64,000 nucleotides of DNA from Shimia sp. (GCA_024224295.1 JAAENN010000255.1:30070-94069); one strand, 5' to 3'; positions 25,975-34,834 are shown, numbered from the stretch's first letter. Numbers and translations are program-made. The notes: generated from the letters alone by a model not told the origin.

Positions 25975-27018
25975 TCATGCGGCCCCCTCCGGCGCATTTT
26001 GTGCCTGATCCAACGCGTCGGATTGCGCGACAGTGATAGCAACCATGTGCAGGATGTCTTCAGCGGTACACCCGCGCGATAGATCGTTCGCGGGTTTGGC
26101 CAAACCCTGCAGGACCGGGCCGATGGCCGTTGCGCCGCCAACACGCTGGGCGATTTTGTAGCCCAAGTTACCGGCGTTCAGGCTGGGGAAGACAAAAACG
26201 TTGGCTGCGCCGCCAAGGGACGATTTTTCAGCCTTGGAGGCCGCGACTTCGGGGACAAACGCAGCGTCGAATTGCAGCTCGCCGTCGATAATCAGGCCGG
26301 GATCTGCCACTTTGGCCAAATGCGTCGCGGCCACCACTTTGGACACTTTTGGGTGATCAGCACTTCCTGCGGTGGAGAAGGACAACATCGCAACGCGCGG
26401 TGTCTCGCCGGTCAGCGCGCGGTATGACGCGGCAGAGGCGCGGGCGATTTCGGCCATTTCATTGGCGTCGGGGTCCACCACAAGGCCACAATCAGCGAAG
26501 ATATGTGCCCCTTTCACCGTGTGGTGTTCTTTGCAGTAGAGCATAAAGAAGAAGGATGAGACTAGCGCGGCATCAGGTGCTTTTCCGATGATTTGCAGCG
26601 CTGTGCGTACTGTATCAGACGTGGTTTCGGCCGCGCCGCCGACTGTGCCGTGGGCGCGATCCGTTTGCACCAAAAGTGCTGCATAGGTCAGGCGATGGCG
26701 AACCTGTTTGGCCGCTTGTTCCGGAGTCATGCCTTTGTGGGCGCGCAAGGACACCAACGTGTCGCGGAATTCATCCAAGAGAGGAGAGTGGTCAGGGTCG
26801 TGGATGTCGATGGCACCGGCGACTTCCGTGGGTTTGGTGTCATGGGTGGCGAGATGCCCGGCGATGGTTGTCGGGTTGCCGATCAACAGGACACGGGCCA
26901 CCGCCTCTTCACGGATCATCAGTGCTGCTTCAACAACACGAGAATCATCGCCCTCGGAAAGGGCGATGATTTTGTCAGAGCCGCTGGCGGCACCAAGTAT
27001 TTGGCGGAGCGGCTTCAA
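25975..27018 (-). CDS. pta: Phosphate acetyltransferase
   Basis: 347 residues, the normal size of the short-form Pta. Motifs: KIIALSEGDDSRVVEAAL, TADRAHGTVGGA-like TDRAHGTVGGAAETTSDTVRTAL, HIFADCGLVVDPDANEMAEIA and NVFVFPSLNAGNLGYKIAQRVGGATAIGPVLQG. It converts the acetyl phosphate released by Xsc to acetyl-CoA. It starts five bases after the xsc stop, so the two form one operon, as in other taurine degraders. Confidence 0.92.
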   Translation of the reverse strand: MKPLRQILGAASGSDKIIALSEGDDSRVVEAALMIREEAVARVLLIGNPTTIAGHLATHDTKPTEVAGAIDIHDPDHSPLLDEFRDTLVSLRAHKGMTPEQAAKQVRHRLTYAALLVQTDRAHGTVGGAAETTSDTVRTALQIIGKAPDAALVSSFFFMLYCKEHHTVKGAHIFADCGLVVDPDANEMAEIARASAASYRALTGETPRVAMLSFSTAGSADHPKVSKVVAATHLAKVADPGLIIDGELQFDAAFVPEVAASKAEKSSLGGAANVFVFPSLNAGNLGYKIAQRVGGATAIGPVLQGLAKPANDLSRGCTAEDILHMVAITVAQSDALDQAQNAPEGAA

Positions 27019-27022
27019 AAGG

Positions 27023-28804
27023 TCAGGTTCCGGTCTGTTTGATCATGTCCGCCGCATCGATGCCAGCAACGGACACAGGCTTTTTCATCGCGTCGCGACG
27101 GAAGGGCTCGCCCAGTTCCTGGTTGATCATGGCTTCGATCAAAGTGGTTTTGCCGTGGTTCATTTGATCGTCGATGGCCTTGTTTAGCGCGGCGGTTAAT
27201 TCGTCCATGGTGCGCGCTACAACGCCTTCCAGACCGCAGGCCTGTGCGATACCGGCGTAAGACACGGATGTGTCCAGCTCGGTACCGACAAAGTTGTCAT
27301 CAAACCAGAGGGTGGAGTTCCGCTTTTCGGCGCCCCACTGGTAATTGCGGAAGACAATTTGGGTTACCGCAGGCCATTCGCCGCGGCCAATGGCGGTTAA
27401 CTCGTTTACCGCGATGCCAAAGGCTCCGTCGCCTGCGAAGCCACAGACCGGCACATCCGGTTGGCCGATTTTTGCGCCAACGATGGCCGGCAGGCCGTAG
27501 CCGCAGGGGCCAAACAGGCCAGGTGCAAGGTATTTGCGGCCTTCCTCAAAGGACGGGTAGGCGTTGCCGATGGCGCAGTTGTTGCCGATGTCGGAGCTGA
27601 TGATGGCTTCGCGTGGCAGAGCGGATTGGATCGCGCGCCAGGCCATACGCGGTGACATCCAGTCTGGCTTATCCGCGCGGGCGCGTTCGTTCCAGCTTGT
27701 GCCTGGATCGTCGTCTTCGTGGTCCATCGAAGACAGTTGCTGTGCCCAGGCAGATTTGGTTTTGGAAATGCGGGCTTTGCGCTCTTCGCGGCCTGTGTCG
27801 CCAGCGTTGTCTGCAAGCTGTTCCAGAATGCCGGTGGCCACTTTGGCGGCGTCACCCACGATCCCCACTTCAACCTTTTTGGTTAGGCCAATGCGGTTGG
27901 GGTTGATGTCCACTTGGATGATCTTGGCGTCCGCTGGCCAATATTCCATGCCATAGCCAGGCAGAGTCGAGAAGGGGTTCAGGCGTGTGCCGAGAGCCAA
28001 CACAACGTCGGCCTCTTTGATCAGCTCCATGCCCGCCTTGGAACCATTGTAACCCAGAGGGCCCGCAAACAGCGGGTGGTTGCCCGGGAAGGCGTCGTTG
28101 TGCTGATAGCCCACGCAGACTGGCGCATCGAGGCGTTCGGCCAGTGCGATAGACGCTGGGATACCGCCTTCGGACAGAACCGCGCCTGCGCCGTTTAAGA
28201 TTACCGGGTTTTTGGCGGAGGACAGCAGGGCTGCGGCATCTGCCACAGAGTTTGTGCCGCCTGAGGAAGCTTCAAATGCGATGGGATCCGGGATCTCGAT
28301 GTCGACGACTTGAGTCCAGAAGTCACGCGGTATGTTGAGCTGTGCCGGACCGCACAGGCGTTTGGCTTGGCTGATCACACGGGTGAGCACCTCAGCTACG
28401 CGGGAGGGGTCACGCACCTCTTCCTGATAGGCCACCATGTCCTCAAACAGTTTCATCTGCTCAACTTCCTGGAAGCCACCCTGACCGATGGTCTTGTTGG
28501 CGGCCTGTGGGGTGACCAGCAGCAACGGTGTGTGGTTCCAGTAGGCGGTTTTCACGGCGGTCACGAAGTTGGTGATACCGGGGCCGTTCTGCGCGATCAT
28601 CATTGACATTTTTCCGGTCGCGCGGGTGTAGCCGTCGCTCATCATACCGGCGGAACCTTCGTGAGCGCAGTCCCAGAACATGATGCCAGCTTTGGGAAAA
28701 AGATCGGATATGGGCATCATGGCAGAGCCAATGATTCCAAAGGCATGCTCGATGCCGTGGCGCTGAAGCACTTTCACAAAAGCTTCTTCGGTGGTCATTT
28801 TCAT
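27023..28804 (-). CDS. xsc: Sulfoacetaldehyde acetyltransferase
   Basis: 593 residues, thiamin-diphosphate dependent. It splits sulfoacetaldehyde with phosphate into sulfite and acetyl phosphate. The N-terminus is the Xsc signature (MKMTTEEAFVKVLQRHGIEHAFGIIGSAMMPISDLFPKAGI), and the ThDP motif GDGAFGIAVNELTAIGRGEW is near residue 460. The central transhydrogenase-like domain contains GYQHNDAFPGNHPLFAGPLGYNG. It leads the xsc-pta operon, with TauR-like repeats about 80-110 bases upstream. Confidence 0.96.
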   Translation of the reverse strand: MKMTTEEAFVKVLQRHGIEHAFGIIGSAMMPISDLFPKAGIMFWDCAHEGSAGMMSDGYTRATGKMSMMIAQNGPGITNFVTAVKTAYWNHTPLLLVTPQAANKTIGQGGFQEVEQMKLFEDMVAYQEEVRDPSRVAEVLTRVISQAKRLCGPAQLNIPRDFWTQVVDIEIPDPIAFEASSGGTNSVADAAALLSSAKNPVILNGAGAVLSEGGIPASIALAERLDAPVCVGYQHNDAFPGNHPLFAGPLGYNGSKAGMELIKEADVVLALGTRLNPFSTLPGYGMEYWPADAKIIQVDINPNRIGLTKKVEVGIVGDAAKVATGILEQLADNAGDTGREERKARISKTKSAWAQQLSSMDHEDDDPGTSWNERARADKPDWMSPRMAWRAIQSALPREAIISSDIGNNCAIGNAYPSFEEGRKYLAPGLFGPCGYGLPAIVGAKIGQPDVPVCGFAGDGAFGIAVNELTAIGRGEWPAVTQIVFRNYQWGAEKRNSTLWFDDNFVGTELDTSVSYAGIAQACGLEGVVARTMDELTAALNKAIDDQMNHGKTTLIEAMINQELGEPFRRDAMKKPVSVAGIDAADMIKQTGT

Positions 28805-28884
28805 GAGGCAAACTCCATGCTGCGCCCGACTCTGGCGACGGGCGTTCCTTTTGCAAGGAAACTACGTACTGCGGCAATATGACG

Positions 28885-28917
28885 TTAGGGCCAGATAAGG
28901 TGGCCGAATATATCCAA
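28885..28917 (-). promoter_or_regulatory. TauR-like direct repeat upstream of xsc
   Basis: On the minus strand, CTGGCCCTAA (28894-28885) matches the CTGGACYTAA box known for Rhodobacter TauR at nine of ten positions. A weaker copy with TTGGATATAT lies 23 bases upstream. The pair is about 80 bases before the xsc start, in the gap after tauR. Confidence 0.5.
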
Positions 28918-28918
28918 A

Positions 28919-30379
28919 TCAACCGTGGCCGAGTGCGCGGGCAATACGGGTAACGCCTTCAGGAATTCTCTCGGATGGAATTGACGAATAGCCGAGACGG
29001 TAAAAGTTTTTTGGCAGGGTATCGCCCGTGAAAAATGGATGGCCGGGTTCGATGAGGACACCTTCTGACTTGAGCTCTTCGGCCAATATTTCGGTGTTGA
29101 GTCCCGGATTGGTTCGCATCCAAAAAGAGGAGCCGCCAAAGGCACCTTTGCCGGCAACCGTCAGACCTGATTGATCAATAGCGTCTTGCATGACGGCCCT
29201 GCGTGTTTTTAGTGCTTCGCGGATTCGTCTTATGAGAGCGTCGTAGTGACCAAGTGACAGGAAATAGGCGGCGGTGCGTTGGATGTGGCCCGGGGGATGG
29301 CGGATCACAGAAGCGCGTAGAGCGCGGGCTTCTCTAATGAAGGCTTCGGAGCCCACGAGGTAGCCGAGGCGTAGCCCGGGAAAGAGAGATTTCGAGAAGC
29401 TGCCTACATAGATGACGCGGCCTTCCGTATCGAGCGATTTCAATGCAGGGGAAGGTGCGTCCAGAAAGGACATTTCAAACTCGTAGTCGTCTTCGACCAC
29501 CAGTGCGTCGATTTCGCGGGCGCGCTCAAGAAGCGCATGGCGGCGGGCCATCGGCATGGTGGCAGTCGTCGGGCATTGGTGGCTGGGCGTGGTGAAAATC
29601 ACATCAGCCTCGGACGGAATCAGACCGGGGTCGAGGCCGTTGCGGTCCACGTTAATGGCGTCCACATGGCAGCGGGATTGGTTCAGGATGTCCCGCAAAG
29701 CATGGTAGCAGGGGTTCTCGATCGCGGCCATGCGACGCTGGGTCAGTAGGATTTGCGCTGCGATCCAAAGCGCGTTTTGGGCACCAAGTGTGATCAGGAT
29801 TTCTTCGGGGCGGGCGATGATGCCGCGGCGTGGGAGCGTATTTCGGGCAATGAATTCGACCAATTCGGGATCATCTTGATCGTAGTAGTCTGCGGTGAGC
29901 GCAGTGAAGTCTTTTTGGCCCAGAGCCTGCAGGGCGCAGAGCCGCCAGTTGGCGTGATCAAATAGGCTCGGATCGGTCTGTCCATAGACAAAGGGAAAGC
30001 GGTAGTTGGCCCAGTCTTTGGGTTTGTCCGGAGTGTCACCGCCGGTGAAGCGGCGCCCCAATGCGCGGGCCCAGTCGATGCGGTCTTCGCGGGGTTTGGG
30101 CGGATCAAACGACGGCGGGACCGGGGCGTTTTCGCTGACGTAATACCCTGAACGGCCGCGCGAGGTCAGGTAATCGTTGGCGAGCAGCTCAGTGTAAGCC
30201 AGCGTGATGGTGATGCGGGACACGCCGAGGTGGGTGGCCAGTTTGCGTGAAGACGGTAGTTTTTCGCCCCGCCGGAAGCGGCCGGATAGGATGCCCTCAG
30301 CGATGAGTTGCTGAATTTGCGCCTGAAGCGTGCCCTGAAAACCGGGCGCGAGGAAGAAGGTTTCGACGGATATTGCCAT
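28919..30379 (-). CDS. tauR: TauR, MocR-type regulator of taurine genes
   Basis: 486 residues. An N-terminal GntR winged helix (EGILSGRFRRGEKLPSSRKLATHLGVSRITITLAY) is joined to an aminotransferase-like domain. The PLP Lys is in YVGSFSKSLFPGLRLGY and the other PLP contacts in VVEDDYEFEM. TauR of Rhodobacter activates taurine genes, and taurine or its aminotransferase intermediate is the likely signal. It lies between the GNAT gene and xsc on the same strand. Two good TauR-like boxes just upstream suggest self-regulation or control of neighbours. Confidence 0.88.
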   Translation of the reverse strand: MAISVETFFLAPGFQGTLQAQIQQLIAEGILSGRFRRGEKLPSSRKLATHLGVSRITITLAYTELLANDYLTSRGRSGYYVSENAPVPPSFDPPKPREDRIDWARALGRRFTGGDTPDKPKDWANYRFPFVYGQTDPSLFDHANWRLCALQALGQKDFTALTADYYDQDDPELVEFIARNTLPRRGIIARPEEILITLGAQNALWIAAQILLTQRRMAAIENPCYHALRDILNQSRCHVDAINVDRNGLDPGLIPSEADVIFTTPSHQCPTTATMPMARRHALLERAREIDALVVEDDYEFEMSFLDAPSPALKSLDTEGRVIYVGSFSKSLFPGLRLGYLVGSEAFIREARALRASVIRHPPGHIQRTAAYFLSLGHYDALIRRIREALKTRRAVMQDAIDQSGLTVAGKGAFGGSSFWMRTNPGLNTEILAEELKSEGVLIEPGHPFFTGDTLPKNFYRLGYSSIPSERIPEGVTRIARALGHG

Positions 30380-30393
30380 GACGGGAGGCTATA

Positions 30394-30425
30394 CTGGACT
30401 TATGGCGCAAGCAAACTGGACTTTC
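30394..30425 (+). promoter_or_regulatory. TauR-like direct repeat upstream of tauR
   Basis: CTGGACTTAT (30394-30403) and CTGGACTTTC (30416-30425) are in direct repeat, 22 bases apart or two helical turns. They match the CTGGACYTAA box described for Rhodobacter TauR. The second copy touches the end of the GNAT gene. Confidence 0.6.
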
Positions 30426-31008
30426 ACGCAGGAGCCTTGCGTGCCAGTTTGTGCTCAAGATTTGCGCGCACAGCAGGCCATTCGTGTTGGCATATCGAAT
30501 AGACCGCCGTGTCACGCAAGGTGCCATTGCCCATGATCATATGATTGCGCAGCACGCCGTCGAACTTCGCGCCGAGCCGTTCAATCGCGCGGCGAGAGCG
30601 GTGGTTCAGAAAGTGGGTGCGGAACTCTACGGCGATGCAGACCAGATCTTCAAAAGCGTGCCGAAGCATCAGCAGTTTACATTCGGTGTTCATCGGACCG
30701 CGCTGGACTGATGCGCGATACCAGGTGGAGCCGATTTCCACCCGCCGATTGGTTGCGTCGGCATTCATAAAGGTGGTCATGCCCACGGCTTTGCCAGTTG
30801 GGTCGAGGATGGCAAAAGGCGTCATGCCTGCGGTCGCGTTTCGCGCGTCAATGTTGGAGGGCACGTCTTCTGGCGCGGGCACCATCGTGTACCACAGCGC
30901 AGAGAGATCACCGTCAGCGGAGGCCGCGGCCAAATCGCTGGCGTGCTCATGCGACAGAGGTGCCAATGACACATCGGTGCCGGTCAATATGATTGGGGTG
31001 GGCCACAT
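30424..31008 (-). CDS. GNAT family N-acetyltransferase in the taurine locus
   Basis: 194 residues of the RimJ/RimL-like GNAT type: an N-terminal VSLAPLSHEHASDLAAA strand-helix, the acetyl-CoA side around RRVEIGSTWYRASVQRGPMNTECKLLMLRHAFE, and NHRSRRAIERLGAKFDGVLRNHMI near the C-terminus. The frame is open 85 codons further up, but the ATG at 31008 has AAGGAAG before it and fits family length. The substrate is unknown; taurine, an aminotransferase intermediate or a protein N-terminus are options. It lies between tpa and tauR behind an unusual leader. Confidence 0.78.
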   Translation of the reverse strand: MWPTPIILTGTDVSLAPLSHEHASDLAAASADGDLSALWYTMVPAPEDVPSNIDARNATAGMTPFAILDPTGKAVGMTTFMNADATNRRVEIGSTWYRASVQRGPMNTECKLLMLRHAFEDLVCIAVEFRTHFLNHRSRRAIERLGAKFDGVLRNHMIMGNGTLRDTAVYSICQHEWPAVRANLEHKLARKAPA

Positions 31009-31031
31009 GGGTCTTCCTTTTAAGGAAACGA

Positions 31032-31088
31032 GCGCCACCCGCCGTGATGGACAAGTGGCGCGAAGTGACGGCGGGAGGACACCGTCAC
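31032..31088 (-). promoter_or_regulatory. Interleaved inverted repeats between tpa and the GNAT gene
   Basis: Three perfect seven-base pairings share 57 bases. A is GCGCCAC (31032-31038) with GTGGCGC (31055-31061). B is CCGCCGT (31039-31045) with ACGGCGG (31068-31074). C is GTGACGG (31065-31071) with CCGTCAC (31082-31088). B excludes C and interleaves with A, so the transcript can fold as A+C, or as B alone (or an A/B pseudoknot). The GNAT ribosome site AAGGAA (31019-31024) can pair with its own TTCCTT copy. The arrangement looks like a switching leader or an attenuator after tpa. Confidence 0.6.
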
Positions 31089-31106
31089 CGGACGTTGCAG
31101 GTCTGT

Positions 31107-32507
31107 TTAGCCAAACACTTTGGTCAGGGCGTTGTCGACGGCATTGGTGATGGCGTCGATGTCGTCTGGCGTGGCGATCAGGGCTGGGGAGAAGGCAATC
31201 ACATTGTTGCGGCCCGGCACGGAACGGTTGGCCGCACCGATGATGACGCCATGCGCGCCACAATCACCTACAATCGTAGCAATGTCGGCTTCGTCCACCG
31301 GCTCCTTGGTGTCGCGATCTTTCACAAGCTCACACCCAAGGAACAGGCCTATGCCGCGCACATCGCCTATGACGTCGTGCTTTTCCATCAAGGCCTGAAG
31401 GTTGCCCATCATGCGCTCGCCCATGGCGGTGCAATTTTCTAGCAGACCTTCTTCTTCGATGATCGCCATGTTTTCCAGCGCCGCCGCCGGGCCTGCGGTG
31501 CAGCCGCCGAAGGTGGAGATGTCACGGAAATGGTCGAGTTTGTCGGATGGGTCCGACTTGAACATCTCGAAGACTTCCTCGGTGGTGACCATGCAGGAGA
31601 TCGCCGCATAGCCGGACGCCACGCCTTTGGCCATGGTCACGAAGTCCGGCTTGATGCCGTAGTGCTGATAGCCAAACCAATGGGTGCCGGTGCGGCCGAT
31701 GCCACAAACCACCTCGTCGATGTGCAGCAGGATGTCGTACTGTTTGCAGATTTCCTGCACACGGTCCCAATAGCCTTCGGGTGGGGTGATCACACCGCCG
31801 CCTGCGGTCACAGGCTCAAGACAAAGCGCGCCCACGGTGTCTGGACCTTCGCGCAGAATCACCTCTTCGATTTGATTTGCTGCGGCGATACCGAACTCGC
31901 GTCCAGACAGATGGCCGAGTCCCAGCTCGTCTTTCCGGTACTCCATGCAGTGCGGCACACGCACGAAGTCTGGCGCGAACGGGCCGTATTGCATGTTGCG
32001 CTCGTCCTGACCGCCGGCGGACATAGCGGCCAATGTGGAGCCGTGGTAGTCGCGGTCGCGGTAGAGGATTTTGGTTTTCTTGCCGCCGTATTTCTTATGG
32101 GCAATCTGACGGATCAGTTTGAAGGCTTTCTCATTCGCCTCGGAACCGGAGTTGCAGTAGTAGACGCGGCTCATGCCGGGCATTTTTTCAATTAGCTTTT
32201 CCGCATAGAGCGCGCCAGGCACATTGCCTGCGGCGTTGGCGAAGTAGCACATCTTCATCAGGTTGGCGTGCACGGCGTTTGCAATGCGTTCGCGCCCATA
32301 GCCGACGTTTACGGTCCAGACTGCTCCTGAGACAGCATCGATATACTCTTTGCCGTTTTGGTCCCACACACGCATTCCTTTACCCTCAATGATGATGCGA
32401 GGGTCATTGGTTTCGAACGGCTTGTGCTGCACCAAATGATGCCAGACGTGGGCTTTGTCTGCGTTCACGACATGGCTGAGGTCGTTGTCTTTTAATGTGC
32501 CATCCAT
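31107..32507 (-). CDS. tpa: Taurine:pyruvate aminotransferase
   Basis: 466 residues, a class III aminotransferase. It moves the taurine amino group to pyruvate, giving sulfoacetaldehyde for Xsc and alanine. Tpa marks are the N-terminus NADKAHVWHHLVQHKPFE, DAVSGAVWTVNVGYGRERIA, YYCNSGSEANEKAFKL, the Asp of HIDEVVCGIGRTG and the PLP Lys in DFVTMAKGVASGYAAIS. It is transcribed away from tauABC across a 400-base regulatory gap. No alanine dehydrogenase gene is present in the window. Confidence 0.95.
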   Translation of the reverse strand: MDGTLKDNDLSHVVNADKAHVWHHLVQHKPFETNDPRIIIEGKGMRVWDQNGKEYIDAVSGAVWTVNVGYGRERIANAVHANLMKMCYFANAAGNVPGALYAEKLIEKMPGMSRVYYCNSGSEANEKAFKLIRQIAHKKYGGKKTKILYRDRDYHGSTLAAMSAGGQDERNMQYGPFAPDFVRVPHCMEYRKDELGLGHLSGREFGIAAANQIEEVILREGPDTVGALCLEPVTAGGGVITPPEGYWDRVQEICKQYDILLHIDEVVCGIGRTGTHWFGYQHYGIKPDFVTMAKGVASGYAAISCMVTTEEVFEMFKSDPSDKLDHFRDISTFGGCTAGPAAALENMAIIEEEGLLENCTAMGERMMGNLQALMEKHDVIGDVRGIGLFLGCELVKDRDTKEPVDEADIATIVGDCGAHGVIIGAANRSVPGRNNVIAFSPALIATPDDIDAITNAVDNALTKVFG

Positions 32508-32910
32508 GGCGCGAGTCTCCTTGATTGAGAATCTACTTTGAGATGTGTTTTGGGCGCAAACCAGCCCGCTACTTGGAATTCGACGCCATCCTCGCGATTT
32601 TTTTTGGGATGTTTATAGGGCCAAAAGTTTTATCTTTGTAAGGCCAGTATTTCGGTGAGTGACGGAGAAATAACGAGAGAGAGCGCGTCAAATCCCTATT
32701 TTATATGACTTTCAACCAGATGGTCAAATTTTTTTATGCAGGCCAAGACACGGGTTCGTGACGATTAATTGCCGAAAAAAACATTGATCGGTGCCGGAAT
32801 TTCCGCTCCCCTCAAGGAGGACGCGCACTGCCGGTGAACAAAAAAGAGGCTCAAAGCCCAACGGCCCGGCTAAAAACCTCGCGCCAGAATCGACAACGGG
32901 AGAATTGATT
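32508..32910. promoter_or_regulatory. Divergent tpa/tauA control region with TauR-like repeat
   Basis: About 400 bases without a gene. Two TauR-like cores read on the minus strand, TTTGGCCCTA (32625-32616) and ACTGGCCTTA (32648-32639), are 23 bases apart, the same spacing as upstream of xsc, and lie about 100-140 bases before tpa. AT-rich tracts (32599-32605 and 32729-32735) may hold promoters. No other structure was recognised up to the tauA ribosome site GGGAG. Confidence 0.5.
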
Positions 32911-33906
32911 ATGAGCTTGAAAACGACACTGATGGGTGCTGCGGCTTCGACAGCCATGCTGTTGGGAGCACAGGCCGCGACTGCGGAGATTACCGTGGCC
33001 TATTTCCTAGAGTGGCCAATGCCGTTCCAATACGCCAAGCAGACCGGTATGTATGAAGAGGCCATGGGCACCACCATTAATTGGGTGAGCTTTGACACTG
33101 GTACCGCGATGAGTGCGGCAATGGCGTCTGGTGATGTGCAGATTTCGGTGAGCCAAGGGGTGCCACCGTTTGTGGTTGCGGCTTCTGCCGGTCAAGACAT
33201 CCAAATTGTGGATGTCGCGGTCAGCTACTCTGACAACGACAACTGTGTCGTGGCCTCCGGTCTTGAGATCGACAAAAACAGCGCTGCGGAACTAGCTGGT
33301 AAGAAAGTTGCAGTGCCCCTTGGTACAGCTGCGCATTATGGTTTCCTCAGCCAAATGAACCACTTCGGTGTGGATGTGGCGTCTATGGAAGTTGTGGATA
33401 TGGCGCCTGCTGAAGGCGCGGCGGCTCTGGCGCAAGGTTCGCTGGACATGGCCTGTGGCTGGGGTGGCGCGCTGCGTCGCATGACTGAGCACGGCAACGT
33501 GTTGCTGACTGGTGCAGAGAAAGAAGAGCTGGGAATTTTGGTGTTTGACGCCACCACGGCTCCTGCATCTTATATTGCGGAAGAAGGTGAGATGTTGGCG
33601 AAGTTTCTGGCTGTGACCGCCGAAGCGAACGCGATGTGGGCAGACGAAGCCAATCACGCCAAGATGTTGCCGGTGATTGCCAAGGACGCAGGTATGGACG
33701 AAGAGTCCACCGCATCCACTCTCGCAACCTTTAAGTTCCCGACGGTTGACGAGCAGCTCGGCGGCTCTTGGCTTGGCGGTACTGCGCAAGACTTCATGAA
33801 AGGTGTGGCAGGTGTGTTTGTGGGCGCAGGCTCCATTCCAAGCGCCTTGGACAGCTATGACGCTGCTGTAAACACTGGGCCACTGGAATCTGCCAAAGGC
33901 ATGTAA
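32911..33906 (+). CDS. tauA: Taurine ABC transporter substrate-binding protein
   Basis: 331 residues with a Sec signal peptide (MSLKTTLMGAAASTAMLLGAQAATA). The mature protein begins EITVAYFLEWPMPFQYAKQTG, as in periplasmic TauA/SsuA-type proteins. It captures taurine for TauBC. The ATG follows GGGAG; a frame 40 codons longer is open but lacks a signal peptide at its start. A stem-loop separates it from tauB. Confidence 0.92.
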   Translation: MSLKTTLMGAAASTAMLLGAQAATAEITVAYFLEWPMPFQYAKQTGMYEEAMGTTINWVSFDTGTAMSAAMASGDVQISVSQGVPPFVVAASAGQDIQIVDVAVSYSDNDNCVVASGLEIDKNSAAELAGKKVAVPLGTAAHYGFLSQMNHFGVDVASMEVVDMAPAEGAAALAQGSLDMACGWGGALRRMTEHGNVLLTGAEKEELGILVFDATTAPASYIAEEGEMLAKFLAVTAEANAMWADEANHAKMLPVIAKDAGMDEESTASTLATFKFPTVDEQLGGSWLGGTAQDFMKGVAGVFVGAGSIPSALDSYDAAVNTGPLESAKGM

Positions 33907-33917
33907 GCTAACAATAT

Positions 33918-33950
33918 AAAAAGCCCACACCTTTACGTGTGGGCTTTTTC
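33918..33950 (+). terminator. Terminator/attenuator between tauA and tauB
   Basis: AAAAAGCCCACAC (33918-33930) pairs with GTGTGGGCTTTTT (33937-33949) over a six-base loop. It begins 11 bases after the tauA stop. With no other tauB promoter recognised, partial read-through would give more binding protein than transporter. Confidence 0.85.
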
Positions 33951-34026
33951 TAACGACTTCCCAATGAGAACAGGCGGGACAACCGCCGTGCGTCGCGGGG
34001 GCGATGCCCAATGTCAGATAGGGACC

Positions 34027-34833
34027 ATGACCGGATTATCCATACAAAATTTGTCCATGCGCTTTGACCTGCCTAATGGCAGCCATGTTCAGGCGCTGAA
34101 GGATGTTAGCCTTGATCTTCAACAAGGCGAGTTGCTGAGCGTGCTGGGGCCTTCGGGCTGTGGCAAAACAACATTGCTTAACATTGTCGCAGGGTTTCTA
34201 GCGCCTACAGAAGGCCAGATTGTGCTGAATGGTCATCAGGTTCACGGACCCGATGCTGAGCGTGGTATGGTGTTTCAGAAAGGCGCTTTGTTTGAGTGGA
34301 TGAGCGTGCGTGACAACGTGCGTTTTGGGCCTGACATGAAGGGAATGCCGAAGTCAGAGAGCGCAGAGATTGTGGACCACTTGCTTGATGTCGTAGGGCT
34401 GCAAGATTTTAAAGAGAAAATGGTCTATGAATTGTCCGGCGGGATGCAGCAACGTGTGGCACTTGCCCGTTGTCTGGCCAATGATCCGGATGTGATTCTG
34501 ATGGATGAACCGCTTGGTGCTCTGGATGCGCTGACGCGGGAGAAAATGCAGAGCCTTGTGCTCAAGCTTTGGAAAGAAACTGGCAAAACGATTATTTTGA
34601 TCACCCACTCGGTGGACGAAGCGCTGCTGTTGGGGGAGAGATTGCTGGTGATGGCACCACGGCCTGGACGGATACACAAAGAATATCGCTTGCCCTTCGC
34701 GGATATGGGAGTGGGCGCAGATTTGCGAGAGGTGAAAGAGCACCCGGATTATACGAAAACCCGCGAAGAGATCCTCAATATGATCTGGAACATGGAAGAA
34801 GAGATCATGGGCCGTACTGAGGAGAGCGCATAA
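34027..34833 (+). CDS. tauB: Taurine ABC transporter ATPase
   Basis: 268 residues of the nitrate/sulfonate ABC ATPase group. Walker A GPSGCGKTT, signature LSGGMQQRVALAR, Walker B VILMDEPLGALD and the switch His in TIILITHSVDEA are all present. It powers TauC. The frame is open 30 codons further upstream; the ATG at 34027 gives the usual N-terminus. It ends one base before tauC begins. Confidence 0.92.
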   Translation: MTGLSIQNLSMRFDLPNGSHVQALKDVSLDLQQGELLSVLGPSGCGKTTLLNIVAGFLAPTEGQIVLNGHQVHGPDAERGMVFQKGALFEWMSVRDNVRFGPDMKGMPKSESAEIVDHLLDVVGLQDFKEKMVYELSGGMQQRVALARCLANDPDVILMDEPLGALDALTREKMQSLVLKLWKETGKTIILITHSVDEALLLGERLLVMAPRPGRIHKEYRLPFADMGVGADLREVKEHPDYTKTREEILNMIWNMEEEIMGRTEESA

Positions 34834-34834
34834 C

